A stretch of 64,000 nucleotides of DNA from Brevundimonas vesicularis (GCF_027886425.1 NZ_CP115671.1:558001-622000), one strand, 5' to 3'; counted from the stretch's first letter, positions 31,530-42,150 are shown. The notes: generated by a model not told the origin, from the sequence alone. A program made the numbers and translations.

Positions 31530-32362
31530 ATGATATCCAGCGGCACGGCGTGTTTCGGGGGCGGGAAGGCCGCATCCAGCCGTTCCAGATCCTCCAGGTC
31601 GAACTGGATGTCCAGGGCGTCGGCGTTGGCCTCGACGTGTTCGACCGAACTGGCCTTGGGGATGGCGATGACGCCGTCGTGGCGCAGGACGGCGGCCAGC
31701 GCCACCTGGGCCGGGCTGGCGGAATGGCGATTGGCGATGTCGCGGATCAGGGGCTGCTCCAGCAGTTCGCCTCGCCCAAGCGGCGAATAGGCCATCATCG
31801 GCATGTCGCGCGCCTGCATCCACGGGAAGAGGTCGAACTCCACCCCGCGTGAGGCGAGATTATAGAGCAGCTGGTTGGCGGCGCAGTTCTCGCCCCCCTC
31901 GATCTCCATCAACTGCTCCATGGCGCGCAGGTCCAGGTTGGACACGCCCCAGCGGGCGATCATCCCTTCGTCGACCAGATCGCGGAAGGCCTCGACGGTC
32001 TCCTCCAGCGGCACATGGCCTTCCCAGTGCAGCAGATAGAGATCCAGCCGCTCGACGCCGAGCCGTTCCAGCGACTTCTCGCAGGCCAGCATCATCTTCA
32101 TCTCCGACGCATTCTCAGGCCGGACCTTGGAGACCAAAAAGACCTCATCGCGGCGTCCGGCGATGACCTCGCCCACCAGACGTTCCGAGCGGCCGTCGCC
32201 ATACAGTTCGGCCGTGTCGATCAGGGTCATGCCCAGGTCGATGCCGCGCGCCAGGGCCTGCTGCTCTTCATCGCGCCAGGCCGGGTCGTCGCCCAGCTCC
32301 CAGGTGCCTTGGCCGAGGGCGGGAACGGTCGTACCGTCCGCAAAGGTGACGAGGCGGGTCAT
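31526..32362 (-). CDS. Aldo/keto reductase
   Basis: 278 residues, TIM-barrel AKR. The catalytic tetrad is visible: Asp and Tyr in LIDTAELYGDGRSE, Lys in VFLVSKVRPEN, His in YLLHWEGHVPLEE. It reduces aldehydes or ketones with NADPH; the substrate cannot be told. Divergent from the epoxide-hydrolase-like gene with a 47-nt gap. Confidence 0.9.
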   Translation of the reverse strand: MTRLVTFADGTTVPALGQGTWELGDDPAWRDEEQQALARGIDLGMTLIDTAELYGDGRSERLVGEVIAGRRDEVFLVSKVRPENASEMKMMLACEKSLERLGVERLDLYLLHWEGHVPLEETVEAFRDLVDEGMIARWGVSNLDLRAMEQLMEIEGGENCAANQLLYNLASRGVEFDLFPWMQARDMPMMAYSPLGRGELLEQPLIRDIANRHSASPAQVALAAVLRHDGVIAIPKASSVEHVEANADALDIQFDLEDLERLDAAFPPPKHAVPLDII

Positions 32363-32409
32363 GTCCGTCCTGACGATAATGAGCGGCGAAGACGCCGTCG
32401 GAGGAAGCG

Positions 32410-33381
32410 ATGCGAACCCGGCATATCAAGACCGACGGTCTGGTCCAACAGGTTCTGGAGGCCGGGTTCGAGGATGACAACGCGCCGCTGGTCCTGCTGA
32501 TCCACGGCTTTCCCGAACTAGGGATCAGCTGGCGCGCCCAGGTCGAGGCGATGTCGCAGGCGGGCTATCATGTCGTCGCCCCGGACATGCGGGGCTATGG
32601 CGGGACGGACAAGCCGGCGGGGGTGGAGGCCTACTCGATCCTGCATCTGGTCGGGGACATGGTCGATCTGGTCCGGGCGCTGAGCAAAGGGCCTTGCGTC
32701 GTCGTCGGGCATGACTGGGGCGCGCCGGTGGCCTGGCATTGCGCCTTGTTTAGGCCGGATCTGTTCACGGCGGTCGCGGGGCTGTCTGTCCCGTTCCAGC
32801 CGCGCCGACCCAAGGGACCGCCCACGGCCGCCATGGCCGCCATCTCGAAACGGGCCGGGCTGGGCGACCTCTACATCAGCCGATTCCAGGCGCCCGACGC
32901 GCACATGGCGTTGGACGCCGATCCGGCGATGGCGCTGAGGAAACTGTTCTATGCCTACGACAGCGCGACGCCGGCCGAGCGCAGATCGACCGGCTTCATG
33001 CCCGAGGGCGTGGCTCTGCTCGACACCATCGCCGACGACGCGACCCTGCCGCCATGGATGAGCGAGGCGCATTTCGACGAATATGTGCAGGCTTTTTCGG
33101 CGGGCGGGTTCGAAGGGCCGCTGAACTGGTATCGGGCGATGGACCTGAACTGGTTGCTGACGGCCTTAGTGCAGGACCAAAAGATCACCCCGCCTGCCCT
33201 GTTCATCGTCGGCGAGGACGACCCGGTGCGCCACTACGCCGGCGGGCACGAAGCGGGCCTGAAGGACTGGGCGCCGAACCTGATCCGCTCGGTCGTCGTG
33301 CCGGGCGCGGGTCACTGGATCCAGCAGGAGCGGGCGGACGAGATCAACCGCCTGCTGCTGGATTTTCTGCAGAGCCTCTAG
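32410..33381 (+). CDS. Alpha/beta hydrolase, epoxide hydrolase-like
   Basis: 323 residues. The oxyanion motif is HGFPELGISWR, the nucleophile elbow is GHDWGAPVAW (Asp nucleophile), a cap-domain tyrosine is in LNWYRAMDLNW, and the C-terminal His is in PGAGHWIQQE. An Asp nucleophile with cap tyrosines is the soluble epoxide hydrolase pattern; haloalkane dehalogenase is less likely. Its end overlaps that of the next convergent gene by 4 nt. Confidence 0.87.
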   Translation: MRTRHIKTDGLVQQVLEAGFEDDNAPLVLLIHGFPELGISWRAQVEAMSQAGYHVVAPDMRGYGGTDKPAGVEAYSILHLVGDMVDLVRALSKGPCVVVGHDWGAPVAWHCALFRPDLFTAVAGLSVPFQPRRPKGPPTAAMAAISKRAGLGDLYISRFQAPDAHMALDADPAMALRKLFYAYDSATPAERRSTGFMPEGVALLDTIADDATLPPWMSEAHFDEYVQAFSAGGFEGPLNWYRAMDLNWLLTALVQDQKITPPALFIVGEDDPVRHYAGGHEAGLKDWAPNLIRSVVVPGAGHWIQQERADEINRLLLDFLQSL

Positions 33382-34382
33382 GCCGCCTGCCTCGTCGTCA
33401 TCTGATCACGCGCCTCGGCCACGATCTCCAGGCTGCGGATGCGGGCGGTATTGTCGAACATCATGCCGGTGACCATCAGCTCGTCCACGCCGGTCAGGGC
33501 GATGAAGTCGGTCAGTTGGCGCTTGATGGTCTCCGGGCCGCCGATGGCGGAATACAGCAGCCGGCCCTTGGCGCCGGCGATCTGCTGCGGCGTCAGGATC
33601 GCGGCGATGTCATCGACGGGCGGCGGCAACTTGCCCGGCTTGCCGGTCGAGAGGCGGGCGAAGCTCTGCTGCATCGACGTGGACAGGCGCTCGCCCTCGG
33701 CGTCCGTGTCGGCGGCGAAGACATTGATCGCGGCCATGGCGTGGGGCTTGGCCAGGCGATCCGAGGGGACGAACTCGCGGCGATACAGGGCCAGGGCCTC
33801 CAGCAGCAGTTCGGGTGCGAAATGGCTGGCGAAGGCGTAGGCCAGGCCGAGCTGACCGGCGAGCTGGGCGCTAAATAGGCTGGAGCCCAGAAGCCAGATC
33901 GGCACGCGCAGGCCGGCGCCCGGAACGGCCCGGACGGGCTGGTTCTCAGACGCCGGCTCGAACCAGTGGATCAGCTCGATGACGTCGCGCGGGAACTGGT
34001 CTGCGCCTTCGAAATAGCGCCGCAGCGCCCGGGCGGTGGCGCCGTCCGTGCCGGGCGCGCGGCCCAGGCCGAGATCGATGCGGCCCGGAAACAGGGTCTC
34101 CAGCGTGCCGAACTGTTCGGCGACGACCAGGGGCGCATGGTTGGGCAGCATGACGCCGCCGGAGCCGACGCGAATGCGCTCGGTCCCCGCCGCGACATGG
34201 CCGATGACGATGGCGGTGGCGGCGCTGGCGATGCCGGGCATATTGTGGTGTTCGGCCAGCCAGAACCGCTCATAGCCGAGCCGATCGGCGGCCTGGGCCA
34301 GGGCCAGGGTTTCATCCAGGCCGCGTCGGGCGTCGCCGCCTTCGACGATGGGAGAGAGGTCGAGAACTGAAAACGGGATCAT
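33378..34382 (-). CDS. LLM class flavin-dependent oxidoreductase (bacterial luciferase-like)
   Basis: 334 residues. FSVLDLSPIVEGGD, RFWLAEHHNMPGIAS and HVAAGTERIRVGSGGVMLPNHAP are the conserved barrel strands of the MsnO8-type luciferase-like monooxygenases that use reduced FMN. The C-terminus has GVDELMVTGMMFD. Substrate unknown. The gene is convergent with the epoxide hydrolase-like gene. Confidence 0.88.
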   Translation of the reverse strand: MIPFSVLDLSPIVEGGDARRGLDETLALAQAADRLGYERFWLAEHHNMPGIASAATAIVIGHVAAGTERIRVGSGGVMLPNHAPLVVAEQFGTLETLFPGRIDLGLGRAPGTDGATARALRRYFEGADQFPRDVIELIHWFEPASENQPVRAVPGAGLRVPIWLLGSSLFSAQLAGQLGLAYAFASHFAPELLLEALALYRREFVPSDRLAKPHAMAAINVFAADTDAEGERLSTSMQQSFARLSTGKPGKLPPPVDDIAAILTPQQIAGAKGRLLYSAIGGPETIKRQLTDFIALTGVDELMVTGMMFDNTARIRSLEIVAEARDQMTTRQAA

Positions 34383-34485
34383 GACGCCTAGATCGGGTCT
34401 GTCCCTCGGGGTTCAAGGGCGAGAGCCTGGAACCGCGACCGGATCAGGCGCTTTAAACTGATCTCGACAAGCGGAGCGATGCGCC

Positions 34486-34764
34486 ATGACCGACACCGAT
34501 TCCCCCAAGCCCGAAGCGGATTGCGACGACGCCCGCGAGGCCGCCGACATGGGCGAAAAGCCGGATCTGGGTCACAAGGCGGATACGCTGATCGACGCCC
34601 TGGACGGCAGCGATTCGGGATCGGACACGCGGGCAGGCTCGCTGCGTGGCGGATCGGCAAGCGGTTCGGACGACGACCCCGACTCCGCCGAGATCAATGA
34701 CCGACTGGCGAAGGAAGGCTCGGCCGAGAAAGGCGCGACGAACCAGGACGACGCCGCCGACTGA
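34486..34764 (+). CDS. Small acidic Ser/Asp-rich hypothetical protein
   Basis: 92 residues, strongly acidic and likely disordered, with runs such as GSDSGSD and SGSDDDPDSAE. No signal peptide or membrane segment. A purine-rich stretch lies before the ATG at 34486. Unknown function; it starts a plus-strand run of envelope-related genes but is separated from the next by 75 nt. Confidence 0.55.
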   Translation: MTDTDSPKPEADCDDAREAADMGEKPDLGHKADTLIDALDGSDSGSDTRAGSLRGGSASGSDDDPDSAEINDRLAKEGSAEKGATNQDDAAD

Positions 34765-34839
34765 GCGGGCGCCTTGTCGCCGCCGCAACCATGCGCCACG
34801 GTGGCGCTCTGAACCTCTCGGTCCAAGGACGATCTCTCG

Positions 34840-35334
34840 ATGACGCTTCGCTTGGCGGCCTCCGCCGTCGTGGTTCTGTTTTGCCTCGCAGGATGTGATC
34901 GCTCGGCTCAACCGGTCGAGGCCAAGACTGCGCCCGAAGCGTCGGCGCCGGCCGTCGCTGACGCGACGCCGCCAGCAACCGAAGCGCCCGCCGTTTCAGA
35001 AACGTCCGCGCCCGCCGCCGACGGCGCGCCGTCCTTTGCGGTCGTGTATCCCGGCGCGCAGGTGGACGGACAGCCGCTGGCCGCTGGCGGCGAGGCAGGG
35101 CCGGGCGGCCTTATCACCTTCACCACCAGCGCCTCGCCGGACGATGTCGTCGCCTTCTATCGCGAGCGCGCCGAGAAGGCGGGCCTGCGCTCCGTCGCCG
35201 GAATGAACCAGGGCGACACACGCGCCTATGGCGCGGCGGCGGACGCGGTGAACGGCGCCTCGCTGCAGGTCGTCGCCACGCCGACCGAGACCGGCGAGAC
35301 TTCGGTTCAGCTGGGCTGGAGCGCCGGTCAGTGA
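34840..35334 (+). CDS. Putative lipoprotein with Ala/Pro-rich linker
   Basis: 164 residues. Signal peptide with lipobox LAGC (Cys about residue 19), then an Ala/Pro/Thr-rich linker to about residue 65, then a compact domain with FAVVYPGAQV, FTTSASPDDVVAFYRERAEKAGL and a beta-rich end. The domain resembles small periplasmic lipoprotein domains that contain DDVVxFYxxxLxxxG, of unknown function. The stop overlaps the GTG of the PAP2 gene by 4 nt, so the two are coupled. Confidence 0.7.
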   Translation: MTLRLAASAVVVLFCLAGCDRSAQPVEAKTAPEASAPAVADATPPATEAPAVSETSAPAADGAPSFAVVYPGAQVDGQPLAAGGEAGPGGLITFTTSASPDDVVAFYRERAEKAGLRSVAGMNQGDTRAYGAAADAVNGASLQVVATPTETGETSVQLGWSAGQ

Positions 35335-36128
35335 GGCGGGTCGCCGCCCTGGGCGCGGCGACGGCGATCCTGCTGGCCGCGGGGTGCGCAGGGGCGCCCA
35401 AGCCGGACGGCGCGATGCCGACGGCGGGCTTCCTGGGCGATGAAACGATCGCCCAACTGACGGATGCGGTCCCGCCAGCCCCAACTCCGGGATCCATCGC
35501 GGACCTGGCGGACAAGGCGGCCTCGGCGCGGCTTGCAGCGCTGGAGGACGGCGACCGATGGCTGCTGGCGACCGCCCATGCCGAGCTGCGGCCGCCCCTG
35601 GCCCTGCAACATTTCGACTGCGCCTTGGGCGTGCGGCTGGGGTCGGCCGAGACGCCGGCGCTGGACCGGGTGATGGCGCGGATCTTCCATGATGCGAACA
35701 GTGCGGCCGAACGCGTCAAGGCGCGTCAGACGCGGCTGCGGCCGGTCGGCGACGATCCCGATCGCCGCGCCTGCCAGACCCTGACGCCGGCGGCGCGACG
35801 CAGCGCCTCCTATCCGTCCGGCAGCGCAGCGGTCGCGACGGCCTATGGCGAGGCCTTTGCGGCCCTGGAGCCGGACCGGGCCGAGGCCGTGCGCCGGATC
35901 GGCCACGAGATCGGGGTCAGCCGCCTGATCTGCGCCATGCATTATCCGACCGATGTCGCGGTCGGCGATCAGATCGGACGGGATCTTGCGGCCAGGGCCG
36001 TCGCCACCCCGGCCTTCGAGGCGGACATGGCGGCGGCGCGGGCGGAGTTGGCGGCCGCGCGTCGCAGCGGCCTGACCAACCCCGGCTGCGCGGCCGAGCG
36101 CGCGGCCTTGGCGATCCCTCTGCCCTGA
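35331..36128 (+). CDS. PAP2-family (class A acid) phosphatase, lipoprotein
   Basis: 265 residues from a GTG at 35331 inside the previous stop. An N-terminal signal with lipobox AAGC is followed by the three PAP2 phosphatase motifs: KARQTRLRP, SYPSGSAAVA and SRLICAMHYPTDV, together supplying the catalytic Lys, Arg, Ser and two His of class A non-specific acid phosphatases. Expected to dephosphorylate organic phosphates in the periplasm, anchored to a membrane. Coupled to the upstream lipoprotein gene. Confidence 0.88.
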   Translation: MRRVAALGAATAILLAAGCAGAPKPDGAMPTAGFLGDETIAQLTDAVPPAPTPGSIADLADKAASARLAALEDGDRWLLATAHAELRPPLALQHFDCALGVRLGSAETPALDRVMARIFHDANSAAERVKARQTRLRPVGDDPDRRACQTLTPAARRSASYPSGSAAVATAYGEAFAALEPDRAEAVRRIGHEIGVSRLICAMHYPTDVAVGDQIGRDLAARAVATPAFEADMAAARAELAAARRSGLTNPGCAAERAALAIPLP

Positions 36129-36129
36129 T

Positions 36130-37080
36130 ATGACGGCGGCGCTGGCTCTCGCCCTGTTGACCTTCCAGGCTCTGGCCGACCGGCGGTGCACGCCGCAAGA
36201 GGTCGCGGCGCTGACGACGCCGGCGACGCAGCCCTATCGCTTGACCTGCCAAGCCGACCTGTCGGGCGTCGATATTCGCCGCCGCGTGCTGATCGAGGGC
36301 GCGGAGAGTTCAGGCGCGTCACTGGATTGCGGCGGCGGGACCATCCGCGCGCCGGGCCCGGCGACGACCGCCGCCCCGACCGTCGCCGTCTGGTCCCGCC
36401 GCGAGGGCGATCAGTGGTCGCGGCCGGTCGATGTGACGATCCGAAACTGCACAGTCGTCGGCAATGTGCGGGTCTGGGGCATGGGGGCGGGCGGATCGAT
36501 GCGCGACCTACTGGCCTCGTCACGCACCGCCGGACATACCCAAGCGGCCCAGTCCGCCGCGCCGCTCCGCGTCACCCTGGACCGGGTCCGGTTCGAGGGC
36601 GTGGGGACCATTCCCCTGTATGTCGGACCGGGAGTGACACGCACTACGGTGACGCGATCCCGCTTTACGGGGCGCTCGACCTCGACCGCCGTTTATCTGG
36701 ACGCCGAGAGCGCAGGCGCGCTGATCCAGGACAACGATTTCGATATCCGCACCGCGCGCGAGCAGATCGCGGTGGACGGATCAGGCGCCAACCGCATCGT
36801 CGGCAACCGGCTGACGTTGCACGGCAAGGGCGGGGTGTTTCTGTACCGCAACTGCGGAGAGGACGGCGTGATCCGCCACCAGACGCCGTCCTATAATCAG
36901 ATTACGGACAATCTGTTCACCGGCGCGGGCTGGCTGAGGCCGCGCGCGGTCGTGATCGGGTCGCGCGAGGGCGGACGACGGTATTGCGGCGACGACCGGG
37001 GCTGGCCGTTCGGGTCCAGCGCGGACGACGGCGACGGCGCCACGGGCAATCTGACGGCGCGGAACGTCGTGCGACGCTGA
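36130..37080 (+). CDS. Secreted right-handed parallel beta-helix protein
   Basis: 316 residues. A short hydrophobic N-terminus (LALALLTFQALA) acts as signal peptide. From about residue 95 to 260 there are stacked repeats such as VTIRNCTVVGNV, VTLDRVRFEGVG, TVTRSRFTG, ALIQDNDFDI and NRIVGNRLTLHGKG, the pattern of right-handed beta-helix (PbH1) proteins. Several cysteines may form disulfides. Begins 1 nt after the PAP2 stop, so probably in the same operon. A polysaccharide-binding or lyase role is possible but unproven. Confidence 0.75.
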   Translation: MTAALALALLTFQALADRRCTPQEVAALTTPATQPYRLTCQADLSGVDIRRRVLIEGAESSGASLDCGGGTIRAPGPATTAAPTVAVWSRREGDQWSRPVDVTIRNCTVVGNVRVWGMGAGGSMRDLLASSRTAGHTQAAQSAAPLRVTLDRVRFEGVGTIPLYVGPGVTRTTVTRSRFTGRSTSTAVYLDAESAGALIQDNDFDIRTAREQIAVDGSGANRIVGNRLTLHGKGGVFLYRNCGEDGVIRHQTPSYNQITDNLFTGAGWLRPRAVVIGSREGGRRYCGDDRGWPFGSSADDGDGATGNLTARNVVRR

Positions 37081-37145
37081 TCGAGGCCTTGCACGCACCG
37101 GCGGTTCGGGGCTGATTGCGGAACAGAGCGATCGGGGGATTGGAT

Positions 37146-38996
37146 ATGCGTTGGGTGTTGTTTCTGGCGTCCCTTGCGGCGGCCGTGGGCTTGGCGGTGC
37201 TGACCGCGCAGACGCCCAAACCCCTGCCCGCCTCGGCGCCTGCGGTTCAGTTCTCGGCCGCGCGCGCCATGATGGACGTGAATCGGATCGCGCGAGCGCC
37301 GCATCCGGTCGGCTCGGCCGAGCATCGGCAGGTTCAGACCTATCTGGTCCAAAGGCTTACGGCGCTGGGGCTTCAGCCCAGCCTGCAGACCGGCGCCCTG
37401 TCGCCCGCCGCCGTCGCGCGGCTCGAGCGGGAGGGTGGAAATGCGGGCGGCGTCCAGGCGGTCAATATCATCGGCGTCCTGCCGGGACGGAATCCGGCCC
37501 TGCCTGCCGTCGCCCTGATGGCGCATTACGACACCTCGCCGACCTCGCCGGGCGCTGCCGACGACACGTCCGGGGTGGCCGCCATTTTGGAGGCCGTGCG
37601 CGCGATCAAGGCGCGGGGCGGGGCCGAACGCACGCTGGTGGTCCTGTTCACCGACGCCGAGGAGCTGAATCTGGACGGGGCGCGGGCCTTCTTCAGCGAA
37701 CATCCGCTGCGCGACGACATCGGCGCGGTGATCAATCTGGAGGCGCGGGGCGGCGGCGGGCGCGCCATGATGTTCGAGACCGGGCCCGGCAACGCCCAGA
37801 CCATCGCCCGCTACGCCCAGGCGACGCAGCGGGCGACGGGCGGGCCGTCCAGCAACGCCCTGGCCATCTTCGTCTATCGGCTGATGCCCAACGGCACGGA
37901 CTTCACCGTGGCGGCGGATCGCAAGCTGGCGGGGATCAACCTGGCCTTCATCGGCCGCCCGGCGCAGTACCATTCGCCGTCCTCGACGCCACAGGCGCTG
38001 GATCAGGGCAGCGTGCAGCATATCGGCTCCCAGGCGCTGGAAATGGCCGATGACCTGCTGCGGGCGCCGGCCCTGCCGCAGGCGACGCAGAACGCCGTCT
38101 ATGCCGACGTCTTCGGCCTGTTCGTCGTGCAGCATTCGCCGGCGATCGGCTGGCTGCTGGTGACTGTGGGGGCCTTTGCGACGGCCTTCGCCGCCTGGGG
38201 CGCGCGCCATGCGACGGGCTTGAGAGCCATGTCGGTCGCGCGGGGCGCGGCGGATGGCCTGTGGCTGTTGGCTAGCGCGGTGGTGGTGGGACAGGCGGTG
38301 CGCGTCCTGGCCGGGCCGATCGGCAGTCGCGTGGATTCGGCCGACCTCTATTACACCTTGCTGCGTCGCCTGCCGGTTCTGGAAATCGCCGTGGCCCTGG
38401 CCATGCTCGGCCTGGTTCTGATGCTGACCGCAGGGCGACGCCTGATGGGCCGATGGGGCGCATCGGGAGTGATACTGGCGGCATTCGCGATTGCAGCGGC
38501 GCTGGGCGGTTTTAGCCCGCCTGTCGTGGGGGCGACGGTGATTGCGCTGGCGCTCAGCCTAGCGCGGCCGAAACCGCAGGACGCGAACGCCGTCTGGGGC
38601 GCCTGGCTGGGGCTGATCGTCCTGGTTTTGATCCTGGGCGGCGGGGTGCAGGCGGCGGCGCCGGAAGCCGCCTTCCTGCTGCTGTGGCCCGGTCTGATCG
38701 CCGCCCTGGCCGCCGCGTCGACGGCGGTGATCGGCGCCCGCCTCGGGTCGTGGGCGTCCTTCGCACCCGCCGTCGTCGCCACAGCCCTGGTCGGCGGGTG
38801 GTTGCTGGTTCAGGGGCACGGCGTCTTCCTGGGCGTCGGCATGGACATGCCTGGCGCAGTAGGGCCGATCGCCCTGATGATCGCGATGCTGGTCCGCCCG
38901 CTGGCGCCGCGCTCGGGGCGGGCCTTGCCGATCTTCGCCGCCGCCAGCCTGGCGCTGGCCGTCGCGGTCGCCGTGGGGGCCAGGTTGGTCGCTTGA
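37146..38996 (+). CDS. M28 family metallopeptidase with C-terminal membrane domain
   Basis: 616 residues from the ATG at 37146 (RBS GGGGGA). An N-terminal membrane anchor or signal is followed by an M28 peptidase domain: zinc ligands in LMAHYDTSP and PGAADDTSGVAAILE, and the catalytic Glu in FTDAEELNLDGA, then INLEARGGGG. From about residue 340 there are roughly eight membrane spans. This architecture matches bacterial relatives of ER/vacuolar Fxna-Pff1-type M28 peptidases. The peptidase domain probably faces the periplasm. Confidence 0.85.
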   Translation: MRWVLFLASLAAAVGLAVLTAQTPKPLPASAPAVQFSAARAMMDVNRIARAPHPVGSAEHRQVQTYLVQRLTALGLQPSLQTGALSPAAVARLEREGGNAGGVQAVNIIGVLPGRNPALPAVALMAHYDTSPTSPGAADDTSGVAAILEAVRAIKARGGAERTLVVLFTDAEELNLDGARAFFSEHPLRDDIGAVINLEARGGGGRAMMFETGPGNAQTIARYAQATQRATGGPSSNALAIFVYRLMPNGTDFTVAADRKLAGINLAFIGRPAQYHSPSSTPQALDQGSVQHIGSQALEMADDLLRAPALPQATQNAVYADVFGLFVVQHSPAIGWLLVTVGAFATAFAAWGARHATGLRAMSVARGAADGLWLLASAVVVGQAVRVLAGPIGSRVDSADLYYTLLRRLPVLEIAVALAMLGLVLMLTAGRRLMGRWGASGVILAAFAIAAALGGFSPPVVGATVIALALSLARPKPQDANAVWGAWLGLIVLVLILGGGVQAAAPEAAFLLLWPGLIAALAAASTAVIGARLGSWASFAPAVVATALVGGWLLVQGHGVFLGVGMDMPGAVGPIALMIAMLVRPLAPRSGRALPIFAAASLALAVAVAVGARLVA

Positions 38997-39075
38997 TCCG
39001 GATGCGTTTCGCAGTCGTCCGAGCGATGAAACCGGGCTAAGCATACCGCTGCTGTTTCTCGGGGCCTCGGCGCGT

Positions 39076-40716
39076 TTGCACCATCTTCACGTCAATCCGT
39101 TCACCGTCCTGTCGCTGGCGATAGCGATCCTGGGCGCGTGGACGGCTCTGGATCTGTTCAACCGCACCCGCGATCAGATCGGCGCGACGCGGTTGCGTTG
39201 GCTGGGCGTCGCCGCCCTGGCCTTGGGCGTCAGCATCTGGTCGATGCATTTCATCGCCATGCTGGGGTTCGAGGCCGAAGGCCCCGTCTTCTATGATCCC
39301 GGCCTGACGCTGGTCTCCTTCCTGCTGGCGACGGCCGGCACGTCCGCGGCCTTCCTGACGGCGGGGACAGCGCAGGCCAGCCCCTTGCGACTGGCGCCGG
39401 CGGCCCTGCTGATGGGCGGGTCCGTCGCCGCCATGCACTACGTCGGGATGGCGGCGATGCGGATGAACGCCGTCCTGAGCTATCAGCCCGTGCTGGTCGC
39501 CCTGTCGGTGCTGGTTGCGGTCGCCGCCGCCTATGCCGCCCTGATTGCGGCCCGCCAGGAGCGGAGCCTGGCCTGGCGCGCGGTCGCCGCCGTGATCCTG
39601 GGTCTGGCCATCGTCTCCATGCACCATATCGGCATGGCGGCCCTGATCCTGACCCCGATCGCCGACGCAGGGCCGGTGGAGGGCGGGGCGTCGCCGGTGG
39701 TATTGGCGGTCGCGGTGACGACCGGGGCAGTCACGCTGCTGTTTCTCGCGCTGGGCGCCTCGATCGTCGATCAGCGGGCCAATGTTCTGGCGGCCGTGGA
39801 CGCCGGCGGCGTCGGCTTCTGGGAAGCGACCCTGCCGATGAAGACGACGATGATGTCGCACCGCGCGCGCGTAATTCTGTCCATCGATCCGTCCTGCCGC
39901 CTTGGCCCGAGCGAGGTCGGCGACCGTCTGTCGCCCGAGGATATGCCGCTGCATCGTCAGGCGCTGGAGCGCGCCCTGGCGGGGGAGGGCGAATATGATC
40001 AGGAATGGCGTCTGCCGGCCTCTGGCCGGTGGATCCATCTGCGCGGACGCCTGATCCGCAGTCGTTCGGGCCGGCCGATCAAGATGTCGGGCGTCATCAC
40101 CGACATCACCGATCGCCGCGAGGCCTTCGCCGCCTTGGCCGACAGCGAACGCTTGCAGCGATTGCTGATCAACGAACTGAATCACCGGGTGAAAAACACA
40201 CTGGCCACGGTGCAGTCCATCGCCCACCAGACCGCGCGGCGCACGCCGGATGTCGCCACCTTCACCGCCCTTTTCGAAGCGCGGCTCGTGGCCCTGTCCA
40301 ACACGCAGAATCTGCTGACGGCCGCGAATTGGGAGCGTGTCGATCTGCGCGCCATGCTGCTTCAGGAACTGGCCCCCTATGCCGAGGAACAGGTTCGCCT
40401 GACCGGACCGGCCGTCGATCTGAACGCGCAGCAGACCCTGGGCATGGGCATGGTCTTTCACGAACTGGCGGTGAACGCCGCCAAATACGGCGCCCTGTCG
40501 AACGCCTCGGGCTGCGTGCGGGTCGACTGGTCCGTGGCGGAAGGCCATTTGCTGCTCGATTGGGTGGAAAGCGGCGGACCGGCGGTGTCGCCGCCTCAGC
40601 GCAAGGGCTTCGGTTCGGTGCTGATCGACTCGACGATCAACCGCTCGCTGCACGGCTCGGCGGTCATGACTTACGACCCCGAGGGCGCCAGCTTCAGCCT
40701 GCGCCTTCCGCTTTAG
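39076..40716 (+). CDS. MHYT-domain sensor histidine kinase, HWE/HisKA_2 family
   Basis: 546 residues from a TTG at 39076; no ATG or GTG fits upstream. The N-terminal half (to about 230) has membrane helices with three MHYT-type motifs, MHFIAM, MHYVGM and MHHIGM, thought to bind copper and sense O2, CO or NO. A PAS-like domain follows (about 235-355), then the H-box NELNHRVKNTLATVQ, N-box FHELAVNAAKYGAL and a WVESGGP segment typical of HWE/HisKA_2 kinases. No response regulator gene is adjacent, so its partner is unknown. Confidence 0.85.
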   Translation: MHHLHVNPFTVLSLAIAILGAWTALDLFNRTRDQIGATRLRWLGVAALALGVSIWSMHFIAMLGFEAEGPVFYDPGLTLVSFLLATAGTSAAFLTAGTAQASPLRLAPAALLMGGSVAAMHYVGMAAMRMNAVLSYQPVLVALSVLVAVAAAYAALIAARQERSLAWRAVAAVILGLAIVSMHHIGMAALILTPIADAGPVEGGASPVVLAVAVTTGAVTLLFLALGASIVDQRANVLAAVDAGGVGFWEATLPMKTTMMSHRARVILSIDPSCRLGPSEVGDRLSPEDMPLHRQALERALAGEGEYDQEWRLPASGRWIHLRGRLIRSRSGRPIKMSGVITDITDRREAFAALADSERLQRLLINELNHRVKNTLATVQSIAHQTARRTPDVATFTALFEARLVALSNTQNLLTAANWERVDLRAMLLQELAPYAEEQVRLTGPAVDLNAQQTLGMGMVFHELAVNAAKYGALSNASGCVRVDWSVAEGHLLLDWVESGGPAVSPPQRKGFGSVLIDSTINRSLHGSAVMTYDPEGASFSLRLPL

Positions 40717-40747
40717 CCGGCGTCAAAAACGGTCGTAGGTTTTGGGT

Positions 40748-40782
40748 GTTCTCGTTTTGATCAATGAGAACATCTTGTGAAC
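40748..40782. promoter_or_regulatory. SOS (LexA) boxes upstream of recA
   Basis: GAAC-N7-GAAC is perfect at 40768-40782, the alphaproteobacterial LexA operator (GTTC-N7-GTTC on the other strand). An adjacent GTTC-N7-GATC at 40748-40762 matches with one mismatch and lies only 5 nt away. Both are within 140 nt of the recA start, so LexA repression and DNA-damage induction of recA are expected. Confidence 0.85.
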
Positions 40783-40885
40783 CAGAACAAACCATGCACA
40801 TAGTCCGCCTCACGAAACGGGGGCGGGTCCAGGCGGGTCTCTCCCAAGCTGAATGACGGGAATCATGGCAAGGGAGACGAAGGCA

Positions 40886-41968
<1,083 letters not shown>

Positions 41969-42086
41969 CGCCAGCCTCCGAGGCTGGGCGGACTGTCAGA
42001 GTTTGTCCCGGTCTCGGTCCGGTCTTTTCACCGCTACTCCGTCGCCCCTAGCGACCCGCCACCGACCCCGCGAAGGGCGGCGGAGC

Positions 42087-42125
42087 GACCCGCTCGACCT
42101 CGTGTCGAGCGGGTCTTTTTCTTTT
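42087..42125 (+). terminator. Rho-independent terminator downstream of recA
   Basis: Perfect 12-bp stem GACCCGCTCGAC (42087-42098) with GTCGAGCGGGTC (42104-42115), 5-nt loop, followed by TTTTTCTTTT. It lies 118 nt after the recA stop. Confidence 0.93.
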
Positions 42126-42150
42126 GTGAGCGGTGCTGATCTTTTTTTTT

